From Epiperipatus broadwayi (taxonomy: Eukaryota; Onychophora; Udeonychophora; Euonychophora; Peripatidae), in contig JAQFVV010006293.1 in assembly GCA_028023455.1 (NCBI GenBank), positions 3,765,059-3,829,058 of the forward strand: a stretch of DNA of 64,000 bases, written 5' to 3'. Shown here piece by piece: positions 12,862 through 25,157 of the stretch (position 1 is the stretch's first letter; each line of letters begins with the position of its first letter). The notes below the pieces were generated by a model. The model did no database searches and had not been told where the DNA came from. It saw only the letters and a program-made list of their open reading frames with translations. A program made the position numbers and the translations under genes.

Positions 12862-14630
12862 CCCCTTGACTAAAAAAAAAAAAGTAGAATTTAATTGCAA
12901 ATATAATCTTGCAGCTTTACTGGTTTTCTTCATACTTTGTTTTTTTTCTAGAGAAAAGTCTTTTTCTTCATCTTCAGAAAAAATATCCTTTTCAATAGAC
13001 ACTTTACTATTTGAAGATATAATTGATTCATGTAAACCTAGATTAGGGATTTCTCTCAACTTCTTTTTCTGAAGATTTTTCTTCTACTTCCATCTTCTTA
13101 TTTATAGAAGTATCAACCTTAATATCCTTATCCACTCTCAAAGTAGTAGTTATATCTTCTAGTATTTAAATTTAATGTTCTCTAATATGATGTCTCAAAA
13201 TTCTATCATTTAATCTTGTCTCTCATATTTGTGAAGATACTATTTTACTTATTTCTTTTAATAACCATTTTTTTTCAGTGTATCCTTTATCAAAACTGTC
13301 TGTCTTAACTTAAACTTGATGTTTTCTAAAAATTTATATCTCTCCTTTTTACTTTATCAGGCATTAAAACATACAAATGTATCCTTACACAGTGCTTCAT
13401 TAGTAATTCCATATGTGTTTTTCTTATAACAGAATTTGGCATGAAGTGCAGTAAAACATTACCATTTTTAACACTTCATGGATATCAGCATATTATCTTT
13501 TATTTAGAGTATTTTTAAATGTTGGATTACCATCTTTGCAATATCAGAGAGTGATATGGTTATGTAAGTACATGCTGTATCCCTTTCAAAGAAAGAAAGT
13601 TATTCAATTTCTCTGAGCTGAATTCTGTGCAATTGTTTGCTACAAATGACTCAGGCTACCCATGCTTGGAAAAAGTTTATTCAGGACTTTTATCACACTC
13701 TCTGCACCAGTATCCTTTACTGAGCAATATTCTATCTACTTAAATATTCATCTATAATTAATAAAAAATATATCCATGCAATAGCCTAGTATGATTTAAA
13801 TAAATTCTTTTCTATTCTTTCATAGTCCCGAATCAAAATTGAAATTTGTTTAGTTAGCAAATTGTAGTTTAACAATCTATTCGATAACATTATTTAATTC
13901 AGGTAACCAAAATATAAAAATACTATTTTTTTATTCTTATTATCCTGGGGTGTCCTTGGTGTAATTACTGTAATAAAATTTTTTTTCCCTTGGGTGAAAT
14001 TATTACATGGTCTGTTATCATTAAGATGTATTCTTGGCATATTAACAAGCTTTCTCAAACATTCCATATAGGTGTGCATAGTTTGGTCAATTCATTGGAT
14101 ATCCATTTTCTATCCAATTTAATATCAAGTTTTAGTCCTTATTCATTTTAGTCCATTCTGCTATAATTTTACTATTTATTACATTCTGGATTTCGACACA
14201 TTTATATAGTTTATTTTGCTAATGTGCGTCTTGTGTGCACTTTTACTTGGAGCTCTGGAGATGGTATCTGCATGTTTTATTTGCTTTCCCAACCTATATA
14301 ATAATTTGTAATCATATGAAGCTAGGATATTTGTCCATCTTAGCATATGTTGATTACCATGGTCTGGGTTTTCTTACTCTTATGGAAAATTCCCAATAGA
14401 GGCTTGTGGCCAGTATAAATTTTGAACATAATATATTGGTGAAACTTTTCACAGTGAAGACAATTACAAAAGCTTTCTTGACTAATTGCCATAGTTTTTC
14501 TTAGCTGTAGACTCTGATCTAGAGATATAAGTGATGGGACATTCACTTTGATAGGCATTATATGATATTACAGCACCAATAGATTTATGAGAGAGGAGAG
14601 CGAACAAACAATACTAATGATAATTTTATA
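12862..14630 (-). pseudogene. Decayed Ty3/Gypsy pol 3' end (RNase H to integrase C-terminus)
   Basis: Reading the minus strand from about 14630 downwards with frameshifts, the RNase H region shows SIGAVISYNA, then FHQYIMFKIYTGHKPLLGIF at about 14455-14380, then RWTNILASYDYKLLYRLGKQ after a frame change. This is the usual order of Ty3/Gypsy RNase H; TDHKPLL has become TGHKPLL here. Further down come a damaged integrase core (FLLIIDEYLSR near 13750), an integrase C-terminal part (FKLRQTVLIKDTLKKNGY near 13300) and a C-terminal tail ending just before the polypurine tract at about 12870. Stops and frameshifts are frequent, so it is not functional. The reverse transcriptase, protease and gag parts and the 5' LTR are not visible upstream of 14630. 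Confidence 0.8.
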
Positions 14631-14639
14631 TGTTAGAAA

Positions 14640-17454
14640 AAAAGATAAGTGGGATTAGTTTATTAAAATATTATAGTTTGTATTAAAGAAAGAAAAATAT
14701 ATACATAGTAGATATGGATAAATAAGTGTGGGTATGCATTGACATAAAGTTATAAATCTGCAGGCAAATGGTATTAGGGAGAATGTAGTGGGAACAATCA
14801 AGTGAACACTCATATTTAATTATAAATTTAAAAAAAGAATAAAGTAATAAAGTGATTAAAGTAAATTATTAAGTAAATTAGTAAATATACTGCTTGTGAA
14901 TAAAAGCACAGTATTAAAAAAAAAGAGAGATATCATATAAAAAGTTGTTTAAAATCTTAAATGACAAGAAAAAGAGCTAAAATGGAGACTAAGAATAAGG
15001 AAATAGAGAAATGAGAATAATGAAATAGTGAAACAATAAGATGTGCTCTGCAGGTCTTTGTATCCTCAGGCACTATTTCAAACCCTAAACTTATCATAGT
15101 GTGCACGTTCTGCACAAATATACAAAAATCCCGCCTAATCTAGACTTCTAATAGGGTACCTGTGGGTTTTATCATAATCAAATTCTTTTAACAGTTTTAT
15201 TTCAAACTGTCAAATATATATATATTCATTTAAAAGTAGATCATATAAGTCATATCTACACACATACTGTGAGAATATTTTAAAACTTGAGTAAAATAAT
15301 ATTTTGTTGTTCAAAGTTATTTTGTTTAATTCTATTCATTTTAGAAATATTACATTTGTAATATTCCTTTTCATTTAATATAAAATAATATTCAACTTTA
15401 AATAGATTTAAACATTTAGAATTTAAAAAATGAATAATTTTGTTATTTTTATTTAGAAAATCATGCCACAAAATCTTATATAAAAAATAAATGAGGGTGG
15501 GTAAAGAGAACAATAGTAACTAATTTTAACCTGTTTACACTGAGTTTTACTAATGGGTTTTCCTATCAAGATTAAAATAATGGAGGTTCACTAGCAAATT
15601 TAATTAAATGATCATAATCAGAATATCTGGGAATGTAACTATGTTAAAAAAATTTAATTAAAACTCTAAATTCATTCCTTTGGTTTCTGAATTAATTAAT
15701 GTTATTAATTAATGGATTTTATCACAGGAGGGCTATAGCATTGTGTAGTCTAGGTATATAAGTAAGGCAGATTATTAATTAAAAGATTTTAGAGTTATTA
15801 GATTTTTCTGTTAGATTACTCTGCTAGATTATTCTGCTGGCATTCTTCATTATATTTCTTATGATTTTTCATTCTTCTTCTGCTTTATTCTTCTGATCCT
15901 TTCAGAGACATTATTCTGCATTTCGTTCATGAAGAATTATTGATTGAGAGTTACCAGCAAGATATAAAAAGTTTGTCAAAAGAAATCACCTTACTGTATC
16001 CTAGATGGAAGCAAATTTTGTCAGTTTTAACAATAGCTAACTTAAAATGATGGAGTAGAAAAAGGCAGTGTGTTGTCTTCCTTCAGGAATAACTAGCTTG
16101 CCATCCATCATTCACCATCTGAAGTCCTGTTATGCCATCTGATGCCTGGCTTAACCATCCTAATAGTCAGAATGCTGCTGATAAAAACATTGTTAATGCT
16201 GTCTAAATAATGCTGCTGAAGCCCACATAATCCATAAACTAAGAATGAATTGAAACTCCTCAAGGCATCCATTGGAGTCTTCAAAGTTCACACAAACTCT
16301 TTTCTTAAAAGCCAAAGTAATAAAAATTAACCTGAGATATCTCAATAATCCCAATCTGTACCTACTTTTGTTATATTTAATGATTATATTTATTTCTTTA
16401 GTTATTTTAATGCATGTTTGACTCCTACTTGGCTTAATATTTTCTTTATATATCTATTTATGTTTCATTTAGTCTTTATTATAATGTGCTTGAATAAACC
16501 TCACTGATCGACCCAATTATTCTCCTTTTTTATATAATACTATTTTACAAACTGCCATCTTGATGTGGACTTAATTGTTAAACTACCCCTTTTATTAATT
16601 GTTTTAAATATTTCTATGGCTCACTCATTCGAGGGTTTATTCATTATAAAAATTCTCACTTGAGAACAAAAGTACTAGATAATTCATTTTTAGCCAAATA
16701 TATTTTCTCTGTAAATTCTTAAAATTATTTTAAATTAATCCACTAAAGCATGTGCAAGTTGTGTAGGGAAGTTTTATATAAATGCTTGGTTGCCTTAATA
16801 TTCATTAAAACTGCAATCACGTATTTCCCTCCCTATTTTAATTGATATTAAAATATATTTTATATTTCATGTAAATTAATTTTCAGCTAGTTATATTATT
16901 CATTAATCTTGATGGGGAATATGCGGGCCATCAGAAAATAAAATTTAAAAGAGAGCCATTCTGCCCATTTATAAACTACCCTTTTTAATTATTTATATAT
17001 TTTATATTTAATTATGTGTTGCCAGTGAACATGCTGGGGTGTTGAGAATTACTCTGATACTTTCCCAAGGGCATCAATGGCTGAGACCATATCCTAATTC
17101 ATATGCAGTTCCCAGTAGAGTGCGACATAAAATGTCTCACATGGGAATGAATCGCATACATCCCTACAGGCTGACTAGGGACCTCCCAGATAAATGGAAA
17201 CTGCTTATCCATGACTGTAATAATTTTATTTACTTTATTTCTTTTGTAAAGCTGCAGTTTCAACTCACCGCACTCCATTCCTAATACCGTCTCTTGCTGG
17301 CACCATCATATACTTTCATTATAAATTTAGTATTACATGGATGGCTCATGAATTGCCTGAGTTATTCTAATATTAAATGCAAATATTTTCTCTCTTTTAA
17401 TTAATTAATTTGTTTTCTTTAGTGCTTTGCGTAGCTTGCATATACTTACATTAT
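14640..17454. other. Intron stretch, possible old LTR, otherwise featureless
   Basis: AT-rich sequence. A TGTAACTATG start-like motif at about 15635 resembles LTR starts elsewhere in this window. A TATATAAG box near 15753 is followed by a TCTGCT-rich stretch, and CTTGCTGGCACC appears near 17292. These could be remains of an LTR, but no partner copy was seen. An 81-codon open frame at 17039-17284 matches no family I know and is probably chance. Confidence 0.3.
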
Positions 17455-17458
17455 CATA
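17455..17458. repeat. Target-site duplication of family A element (left copy)
   Basis: CATA here matches CATA at 22281-22284, directly outside the two LTR ends. This is the 4-bp duplication expected for an LTR retrotransposon. Confidence 0.65.
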
Positions 17459-19354
17459 TATAACGGTCGGGGTGAATGATGAAGTGGAAGTTTAGAGTCT
17501 TATTGTATCTGCACTACAAAGGCACCATCTAGGCATTTGAACCTAGAACATTTATAGAGTAGGCAGATATGCACTGTTAAGATCACGACTGCCAGCCCTA
17601 ATCACTAGCTCAAGTAGACGCAGAGATTTAATATAACTTCTTAAAATATATTTCAAGAAAAAAAAAGCTTTCAATAAAATAAATAAATAAGCTACTGCCA
17701 GAAATAACATACACAAAAAGATTTATTGATGCATATATAAATATTTAACAATTGAGGAATAAAGATGATTTTTAAATTTGTTATTATTTTATCTTACATA
17801 GATTCCATAGTTAATAACTTTCAAAACTGGATTTTAATAAAGATGATTTTTAAATTTGTTATTATTTTATCTTACATAGATTCCATAGTTAATAACTTTC
17901 AAAACAAATCATTCAATCTCAGACTAAAAGTTCGTAGCCAACCCAATGCCTGCTTCCAGATATATAGTTGCAACCAATGTAATATGAAGATGCTAGCATA
18001 AAACCATGCCAACAGGAATCGAATCTGACAGCATGATATTATTTGAAGGATATGATCCATGTCCAGAACAGGAATGTGCATCTGTCTGACTAAGGAATCA
18101 TGTATATAATTTTTTTTAAAAGGGTGCTACGTATGGGGGGAGAGCGGTCTTTCTGTCAACTTATAAATCCCTGTCCATAGAGCTAGAAGGCGTCAATGGC
18201 GCAGGAAATACATCTGCAACCATTTCAACAATATGACTGCCTCTTTGTGTGGTCATGCATTCAGTTGGGCACATTCCCCTGTATGCTAAACATGCTTCAC
18301 ATTACATTAATATAAACACCCATATATCCCCCCACAAGCATCATCCTAACTACAAAACAAATAGCCTGAAATTAACCCTTTAAAATAAACATAAACGAAT
18401 TTAACGAATCTATATAGCTATCCACCCCAACTTAAAATTTAATACATTTTAGTTAAAACATAACACACACAAAAAAAGAGAAATGGAAATGATTGCTTAA
18501 ACATCTGCATAAAAAATACTAAAAATTGATTTTTCATTTTTAAAGTCAGATAAGAGTTCTTATTTTCAGCTATTAATTGCAAATTTAGAAAAGTTCCTAT
18601 TTGATAAACACAAGAGTTCATACTTTACAGTTTGAGCAGATTTAGAGGTCCATCTTCATGATCACTTTTGTAGACTTTGTTTTTCTTTGAAATGAAACCA
18701 CTACTTGCCATGCATTTGGTCAGGGACTGTCATCCAGAGGCCTCAGCTGGTTGTCCGGAACATTAAATTTATTGCAGACTTCCACATCGTGAAAATCTGC
18801 AATATAGCTAGTTATAATGATATATTCATAGTCAGCTCTAAGATAACAATTATAATAATCATTTGGCTTTTATATTTTTATTAGCCTCTTATCATCAAAT
18901 CTTCAGATTCAATGAGCAAGATGTCACTAATCCTCTCATGTTTCAGCTATGGTCCATGCTGTCATTTCATGCTTTCGTTTGGTCATTTAATTTCTTTTTA
19001 TTCTCTTATCTGACCATTTAATTATTCGAATGCCCCAAGGGCTAGTGTGCTTTAGAACAATCATTTAATTAATAAAACAATCATTTCCATTTTCTAAGAT
19101 TATAGAAATCAACATTATTTCTATTTTTAACATATCAATCTTTATATTTTTACTTTTTTTACAAAAAAAATTACTTTCAAATACTTTTATTTTCCTTTTT
19201 TAAAATAGTTTTTAAAGTCTCCCATCTGTGCGATATATATATTAAACAACTTTTAATTTTCAGTTAAGTTTTTTTTTTTAATAAATCAATTTTTATTTAC
19301 AATCTTTTTATTTTCATTTTAAAATAATGTAACGGCATTTTCTAAACTGTTACA
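17459..19354 (-). repeat. 3' LTR of family A element
   Basis: 1896 bp. Start (minus strand) TGTAACAGTTTAG at 19354, end GTTATA at 17459. It carries an internal ~78-bp tandem duplication (17758-17835 and 17836-17904) that the 5' LTR lacks, so the duplication arose after insertion. Confidence 0.85.
17758..17905. repeat. Two-copy 78-bp tandem duplication inside the LTR
   Basis: The block beginning AATAAAGATGATTTTTAAAT and ending TAACTTTCAAAAC is present twice, head to tail. It gives rise to a repetitive but meaningless open frame. Confidence 0.92.
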
Positions 19355-19762
19355 TATCAGTAAACTTCCTCAAAAAACAAAAACATTAAAAAAAAAAAAG
19401 AATTTACTTAGTGTTAGTAATGACCTTTCACATATTGATTATAGTAAACTTTTTTTTTTTTAAAAAAAAGACAAAACATTGGTTTTTAATTAAAAAGTCA
19501 AAACTTTGGTTAATAATTACAAGAAAAAAATGCTGACTATTCTTTCTTTTCCACCCCAGCTGAGATTACACCTCCTCCCTCAAGAGTTTCTTTTTTCCTA
19601 CATTTCATTATTAACTTAGGGAAGTCAAAGAAGTTACGTGATTTTAGATTTTTTTTTAAAATTTAAATTATGATTTATATTAATTATTACATTTTATTCC
19701 TCGCATTTATTTCTACATATGCGCAATTTTTATACTGGCAGTACTTTTTACACAAAATTCAA

Positions 19763-20348
19763 ACTATAACTTTACGTTAATACAAAAAATATATACTGAT
19801 TTCAGAAAAAATATTACTGGCTTAATTTTCAAGGTACTCATGTTTTATTAAACATCGGACTATAACTTTACGTTAATACAAAAAATATATACTTATTTCA
19901 GAAAAAATATTACTGGCTTCATTTTCAAGGTACTCATGGTTTATTAAACATCGGACTATAACTATATGTTAATACAAAAAATATATATGTATTTCTAAAA
20001 AAATATTACTGGCTTCATTTTCAAGGTACTCGTGGTTTATTAAACATCAGACTATAACTTTACATTAATACAAAAAATATATACTTATTTCAGAAAAAAT
20101 ATTACTGACTTAATTTTCAAGGTACTCATGGTTTATTAAACATTGGACTATAACTATATATTAATACAAAAAATATATACTTATTTAAAAAAAATATTAC
20201 TGGCTTTATTTTCAAGGTACTCATGGTTTATTAAATATTGGACTATAACTATATGTTAATACAAAAATATATATACTCATTTTTAAAGAAAAATGTTACT
20301 GCATGATTTATTTTTAAAGTTCTCAGGGCACTCGTGGTTTATTAAAGA
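19763..20348. repeat. Six-copy ~96-bp tandem array in family A internal region
   Basis: Units begin ACTATAAC at 19763, 19859, 19955, 20051, 20147 and 20242, so the period is 96, 96, 96, 96 and 95 bases. Each unit contains TTAATACAAAAAATATATAC, ATATTACTGRCTT and AAGGTACTC..GGTTTATTAAA. The last unit runs into the primer-binding site, so the array fills almost the whole space next to the 5' LTR. Confidence 0.95.
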
Positions 20349-20350
20349 TC

Positions 20351-20369
20351 AGCCCCACGTTGAGCGCCA
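20351..20369 (-). promoter_or_regulatory. Primer-binding site, tRNA-Lys(CUU)-like
   Basis: On the minus strand the sequence two bases after the 5' LTR is TGGCGCTCAACGTGGGGCT. Its complement resembles the 3' end of animal tRNA-Lys(CUU) (TGGCGCCCAACGTGGGGCT would be the exact complement as I recall it), with one mismatch. This site would prime minus-strand cDNA synthesis and fixes the element's orientation. Confidence 0.75.
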
Positions 20370-20371
20370 AT

Positions 20372-22280
20372 TATAATGGTCAGGGTGGATGAAGTGGAAG
20401 TTTAGTCTTACTGTATCTGCACTACAAGGGCGCCATCTAGGCATTTGAACCTAGAAAATTTATAGAGTAGGCAGATACATGCTGTTAAGATCTCAACTGG
20501 CAGCCCTGCTGTTAAGATCTCAACTGGCAGCCCTAATCACTAGCTCAAGTAGACACAGAGATTTAATATAACTTTTTAAAATATATTTCAAGAAAAAAAG
20601 CTTTCAATAAAATAAATAAATAAGCTACTGCCAGAATTAACACACACAAAAAGATTTATTTTTACATATATAAATATTTAACAATTGAGGAATAAAGATG
20701 ATTTTTAAATTTGTTATTATTTTATCTTTATAATTTATTTTTATTAATTTGCACAGATGGATTCTAATAAGTTTGTTTTATAATGTTGAGTATAGATAAG
20801 CTACATAGATTCCACAGTTAATAACTTTCAATACAAATCATTCAATCTCAGACTAAAAGTTCGTAGCCAACCCAACACCTGCTTCCAGATATATAGTTGC
20901 AACCAATGTAATATGAAGATGCTAGCATAAAACCATGCTGACAGGAATGTGCATCTGATAGTGTGATATTATTTGAAGGATATGATCTATGTCCAGAACA
21001 GGAATGTGCATCTGTCTGACTAAGGAATCATGTATATAATTTTTTTTAAAAGGGTGCTATGTATGGTGGGAGAGTGGTCTTTCTGCTGACTTATAAATCC
21101 CTGTCCATAGAGCTAGAAGGGGTCAATGGTGCAGGAAATACATCTGCAACCATTTCAACAATATGACTGTCTCTTTGGGGTCATGCATTCAGCTGGACAC
21201 ATTGCACTGTATGCTAAACATGCTTCACATTACATTAATATAAACACCCATATATTTCCCACAAGCATCATCCTAACTACAAAACAAATAGCCTGAAATT
21301 AACCCTTTAAAATAAACAAAACCAAATTTAATGAATCTATATAGCTATCCACCCCAACTTAAAATTTAATACATTTTAGTTAAAACATAACACACACAAA
21401 AAAGAGAAATGGAAATGATTGCTTAAACATCTGCATAAAAATACTAATAATTGATTTTGCATTCTTTAAGTCAGATAAGAGTTCTTATTTTCAGCTATTA
21501 ATTGTAAATTTAGAAAAGTTCCTATTTGATAAGCACAAGAGTTCATACTTTATGGTTTGAGCAGATTTAGAGGTCCATCTTCGAGATCACTTTTGTAGAC
21601 TTTGTCCTTCTTTGAAACAAAACCGCTACTTGCCATGCATTTGGGCATGAACTGTCATCCAGAGGCCTCAGCTGGTTGTCTGGAAAATTAAATTTATTGC
21701 AGACTTCCACATCATGAAAATCTGCAATATAGCTAGTTATAACGATATATTCATAGTCAGCTCTAAGATAACAATTATAATAATCCTTTGGCTTTTATAG
21801 TTTTATTAGCCTCTTATCATCAAATCTTCAGATTCAATGAGCAAGATGTCACTAATCCTCTCATGTTTCAGTTATGGTCTGTGCTGTCATTTCGTGCTTG
21901 CATTGGTCATTTAATTTCTTTGTATTCTCTTATCTGACCATTTAATTATTCGAGTGCCCCAAGGGCTAGTGTGCTTTAGAACAATCATTTAATTAATAAA
22001 ACAATCATTTCCATTTTCTAAGATTATAGAAATCAACATTATTTCTATTTTTAAAATATCAATCTTTATATTTTTACTTTTTTACAAAAAAATACTTTCA
22101 AATACTTTTATTTTCCTTTTTTAAAATAGTTTTTAAAGTCTCCCATCTGTGCAATATATATATATATTAAACAACTTTTAATTTTCAGTTTTTAATTTTT
22201 TTTTTTAATAAATCAATTTTTATTTACGATCTTTTTTTTTCATTTTAAAATAATGTAACGGCATTTTCTAAAACATTACA
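20372..22280 (-). repeat. 5' LTR of family A element
   Basis: 1909 bp. Start (minus strand) TGTAATGTTTTAG at 22280, end ATTATA at 20372. It contains a local head-to-tail duplication of about 26 bases (GCTGTTAAGATCTCAACTGG block, 20479-20532) not present in the 3' LTR. It lacks the 78-bp duplication of the 3' LTR. Confidence 0.85.
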
Positions 22281-22284
22281 CATA
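22281..22284. repeat. Target-site duplication of family A element (right copy)
   Basis: CATA, matching 17455-17458. Confidence 0.65.
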
Positions 22285-22700
22285 GTACAATTAGGCACAT
22301 TATAATAATTTAATCCAAGTATGGAATACTGTAAAGTAATCTTTAAATAGCTATCACTGTTAATAAATTAATGTCAATAAATATTATATTTGAACTGATT
22401 CATTACATTTTTTTATTCATTTATTCCTGTGGTCTAAATTACACACCATATACACTGATATTTATTTTTGGCACATCTATAGTTCTTGTTAGACAAACCT
22501 AGGTCTATTTAACTTAGAGTTTCTTGTTTCTCCCTGACCACTGGCACTGGCAAGAAACTGTTCTGAAGTAGCATCAGATGCATTACCACATAGGTGGCAC
22601 TGTGAAGTTTAGGCTTTGGATTCAAACTTGGTATTTCTGGGAGAAAACTCCTAGAGTGTTGAGTTTTATGTCCTGGGTTTGAATTCTGCAGTGTGTTAAT
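22285..22700. other. Short spacer with tRNA-like B-box motifs
   Basis: AT-rich sequence up to 22500. After that it is less AT-rich, with GGATTCAAACTTGG (about 22618) and CTGGGTTTGAATTCTGC (about 22673), which resemble RNA polymerase III B boxes and may be SINE pieces. The 5' LTR expected for the outer family B element is not found here. Confidence 0.3.
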
Positions 22701-22707
22701 GAGGTAG

Positions 22708-23025
22708 ATGAATCTGACCATTACAGTAGAGAGTATTCCTAGCAAGGAACAGCAATGTAAAAATGAAATGCAACTTACGAATGAGCAAGAGAAGTGTGAG
22801 ATCATAGCATTAATAACTAGAATTCTTGAAAAACAGAAAAAAGCAGCTGAAGAATGTAAAAAAATAGCTGAAGAGCTTAAAAACCAAAATAACAAAAGAA
22901 ACAGAAAATTAGAAAGGCAAGCTGAAATGCTTGAAAAATTAAAAGATCAGAGCAGAATGGACTATCATCAAATGAAAGATGTTATGAGAAAAATAAATGA
23001 GAATGAAAGGCAAGTTGAGAATTAA
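22708..23025 (+). pseudogene. Gag-like coiled-coil N-terminus of outer family B element (interrupted)
   Basis: 105 codons from ATG. The segment from about residue 27 (EKCEIIALITRILEKQKKAA) through EELKNQNN to QAEMLEKLKDQ is closely related to the start of the intact protein at 25158-25949. It is a charged Lys/Glu-rich heptad helix, very likely a coiled coil. It stops at 23025, and about 55 bases later the inner family B element is inserted. The rest of the outer gag region resumes after 29192. I infer that both pieces belong to one older element cut in two by a younger relative. Confidence 0.7.
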
Positions 23026-23078
23026 TCGAGATGGCATATGAAATAATAGAAAAAAATAAGATGGAAAATGAAGTAAAT

Positions 23079-23082
23079 ATAG
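23079..23082. repeat. Target-site duplication of inner family B element (left)
   Basis: ATAG immediately before the 5' LTR start TGTGCC, repeated at 29189-29192 immediately after the 3' LTR end. Confidence 0.8.
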
Positions 23083-24719
23083 TGTGCCAAGGCCAAATTG
23101 GCACATGTATATAAAATAATTTTGTCGTAAAAAAATTATTAAAACAAAAAAATCTTTCGCAAAAGAGTTTGAAATAAAAGTTGAAAAATCATTGATTTAA
23201 GTGGTAAGAGGGTTTTCTTAAAGTTAAACTGAAGGTTTTATAAAAAGGAAGTAAAGAGTTTATTATTATTAGTGAAATGCAATTTAAAAGCTTTAAAAAA
23301 ATATATAAATCTCTTCATTTAAATTAAAGAAGAAAAATAATCTTAAAACTAGTTTTGATGTGTAGAGTAAAATTATATATGTGCGTGCGAATGTAAAAAA
23401 AATGTATCAGTATTAAATATTATAAATAAATGAAAAATGTATTTAAAAAAAAACACAGCGGTGCGCTACTAATTAAAGATATGAAAACAACACGTTTTGA
23501 AATAGCTACTACTAATTAAACAATCAATCAAAAAACACGTTGTCATAGGATTAATTGCTAAAGAATTTCGACAACAGATATTTGCCGGAGGATATCAAAA
23601 GGAAAACACTTCATCGGTATAAATACTGAATATTTTATCAGACAAAGAGTTAAGAGTTTGTTTCAATCTAGTTGGCAGTGACAGTCTTGTTCCAGTTTGA
23701 GATAACAGTGTATTTCTATTATGAATCCAGAAACAAACATGCATTGTTGAGCAGCTTTTGGAAATATATGCTCATTCTCCAGCCTTTTTAGTCCAACAAG
23801 ATCATCAAAACCTGCCTGAGAAATAATGTCTGCATAACAACTCAGAAATCCTCCGTCAAACGTTCAACTGTCTTCAAAAATAAAGCAAATGGTTTCGCAT
23901 AAAATCTCTTCAAGAAACGTCCAAATCTAACCGGTTAGATATAATCCATCAGAAGCTGCAGAAGCAGTCAACAACAAGCAATATCCCTGTTCCAAAAATC
24001 CTAGGTAAACATTTATTTATTATCATTTATACATAGTAGCCACCACTGTAATTCATAAATATTCAAGATTCAAATTACATGAACTCTATCATACATAAAA
24101 TGAACTATTGATATGTGTGTTTAAGTTTCAAATGCTATTAATGCTTAATATGTGTGTGATCATTATATCAGTGTTATTAGTTAAATTATATAAATACCAG
24201 TGTTCTACTATTAAAATCTACAAGAATATTTAAACTAGTTTAGAAATGTTAATTTAAAATGTATGTGTTATTTAGATTTATAAAAATGTTTAAAATTAGT
24301 AAATGTTAGTTAATAAATTGTCTTTAAAATTAAACTTTATTTGTCGTTCAATTTTTTTTATCAATTCTTTTTCTATATTTTATTACTGATTAAAATTAGA
24401 CTGGGTTAGTTAAGGGAATTGTTTCGAGTGCTGGATTATGAGCCTACTGCCCGAATATGTTAGTCTTCAGACTAGCTGGCGCCCTGGGGTTTAACCCGAA
24501 ACAAATAAAGTATTTGGATAGTAGGGGTTTGAATCTAGTAGCCGAGATGGGCCATTGTTGATAGTTAAAGCTATCAATAAGATCTCCCATTTTGCTCGAA
24601 CGTGCCGGTTCATTCACGTAACCTTTATAAGATTATAAATGTATTATGAAGGAGTTTGAAACCAGTCAAAACTTATATATATGCATAAGTAAGTGGTTTC
24701 AGCGGTTCGACCCGGTACA
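23083..24719 (+). repeat. 5' LTR of inner family B element
   Basis: 1637 bp, TGTGCC...GTACA, with ATAG outside. It starts with a short inverted repeat (TGTGCCAAGG / CCAAATTGGCACATG). It carries a TATA box at 23618, and near 24476 a CTAGCTGGCGCCCTGGGG stretch that is partly lost in the 3' copy. Confidence 0.9.
23618..23625 (+). promoter_or_regulatory. TATA box of 5' LTR
   Basis: TATAAATA in the context CGGTATAAATACTG, conserved at 28092-28099 in the other LTR. It is the likely core promoter for the element transcript. Confidence 0.6.
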
Positions 24720-24722
24720 TAA

Positions 24723-24748
24723 ATGGCTTTTCCTAACGTTGGGGCTGG
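24723..24748 (+). promoter_or_regulatory. Degenerate primer-binding site, tRNA-Lys-like
   Basis: A few bases after the 5' LTR the sequence TGGCTTTTCCTAACGTTGGGG is followed by CTGG. With small insertions this resembles the family A primer site (TGGCGCTCAACGTGGGGCTG), so both families may use the same tRNA. The match is imperfect. Confidence 0.4.
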
Positions 24749-25157
24749 ACCTAAGAAACAATAGTAAATAAATGCTTTGTTTCTTGTTTAAAAAAAGTTT
24801 TTCTATACAAAAGCTAAATTACATATGTTAAAGCGTTTTAATTTAAAAAAAAAAAAGAATTGACCGAAAACTTTGTTTTCTTTAAATGAAGAGAGATTTA
24901 TGCTATTTATATTGGTTGAAATAAATCATTATGTTAAATTAGAGACAGGTGGATGTTTGGGCGGAGTCAAAGCATTAAAATCGGGTGGAGAAAAATGGAC
25001 AAAGGAGGGGCGGAGTCAGCGTGTATTTCCAGTTTAGTAAGAAATAAATAAAATAGAAATTAGTAAACTTATTAAAGTGAATAAAATACGGTATTAAAAA
25101 TAATGATAAAAAGTGTTTAAAATTATAAATTATAAAAAAAAATAAAATAAAGCCAAA

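Larger units (their letters stand above)
17459..22280 (-). mobile_element. Complete non-coding LTR retrotransposon, family A, long LTRs
   Basis: Two direct copies of a ~1.9-kb sequence (17459-19354 and 20372-22280) flank about 1 kb of internal sequence. Read on the minus strand, the LTRs start TGTAA(C/T) and end TTATA. The upstream LTR is followed at once by a tRNA-Lys-like primer site (20351-20369). CATA flanks the whole element on both sides. The internal part has no gag, protease, RT or integrase and consists largely of six ~96-bp tandem repeats. This fits a LARD/TRIM-like non-autonomous element; the mobilising partner is not in the window. The two LTRs are clearly alike along their length but differ by substitutions, small indels and local duplications, so the insertion is not very recent. 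Confidence 0.85.

Noticed and set aside
17765-18001. Open frame encoding a repeated peptide (ILSYIDSIVNNFQN twice)
   Set aside because: The repeat comes from a 78-bp tandem duplication within an LTR, with no sign of coding selection.
22509-22895. 128-codon minus-strand open frame
   Set aside because: It overlaps the sense coiled-coil gag fragment at 22708-23025 in the opposite direction and shows no domain.
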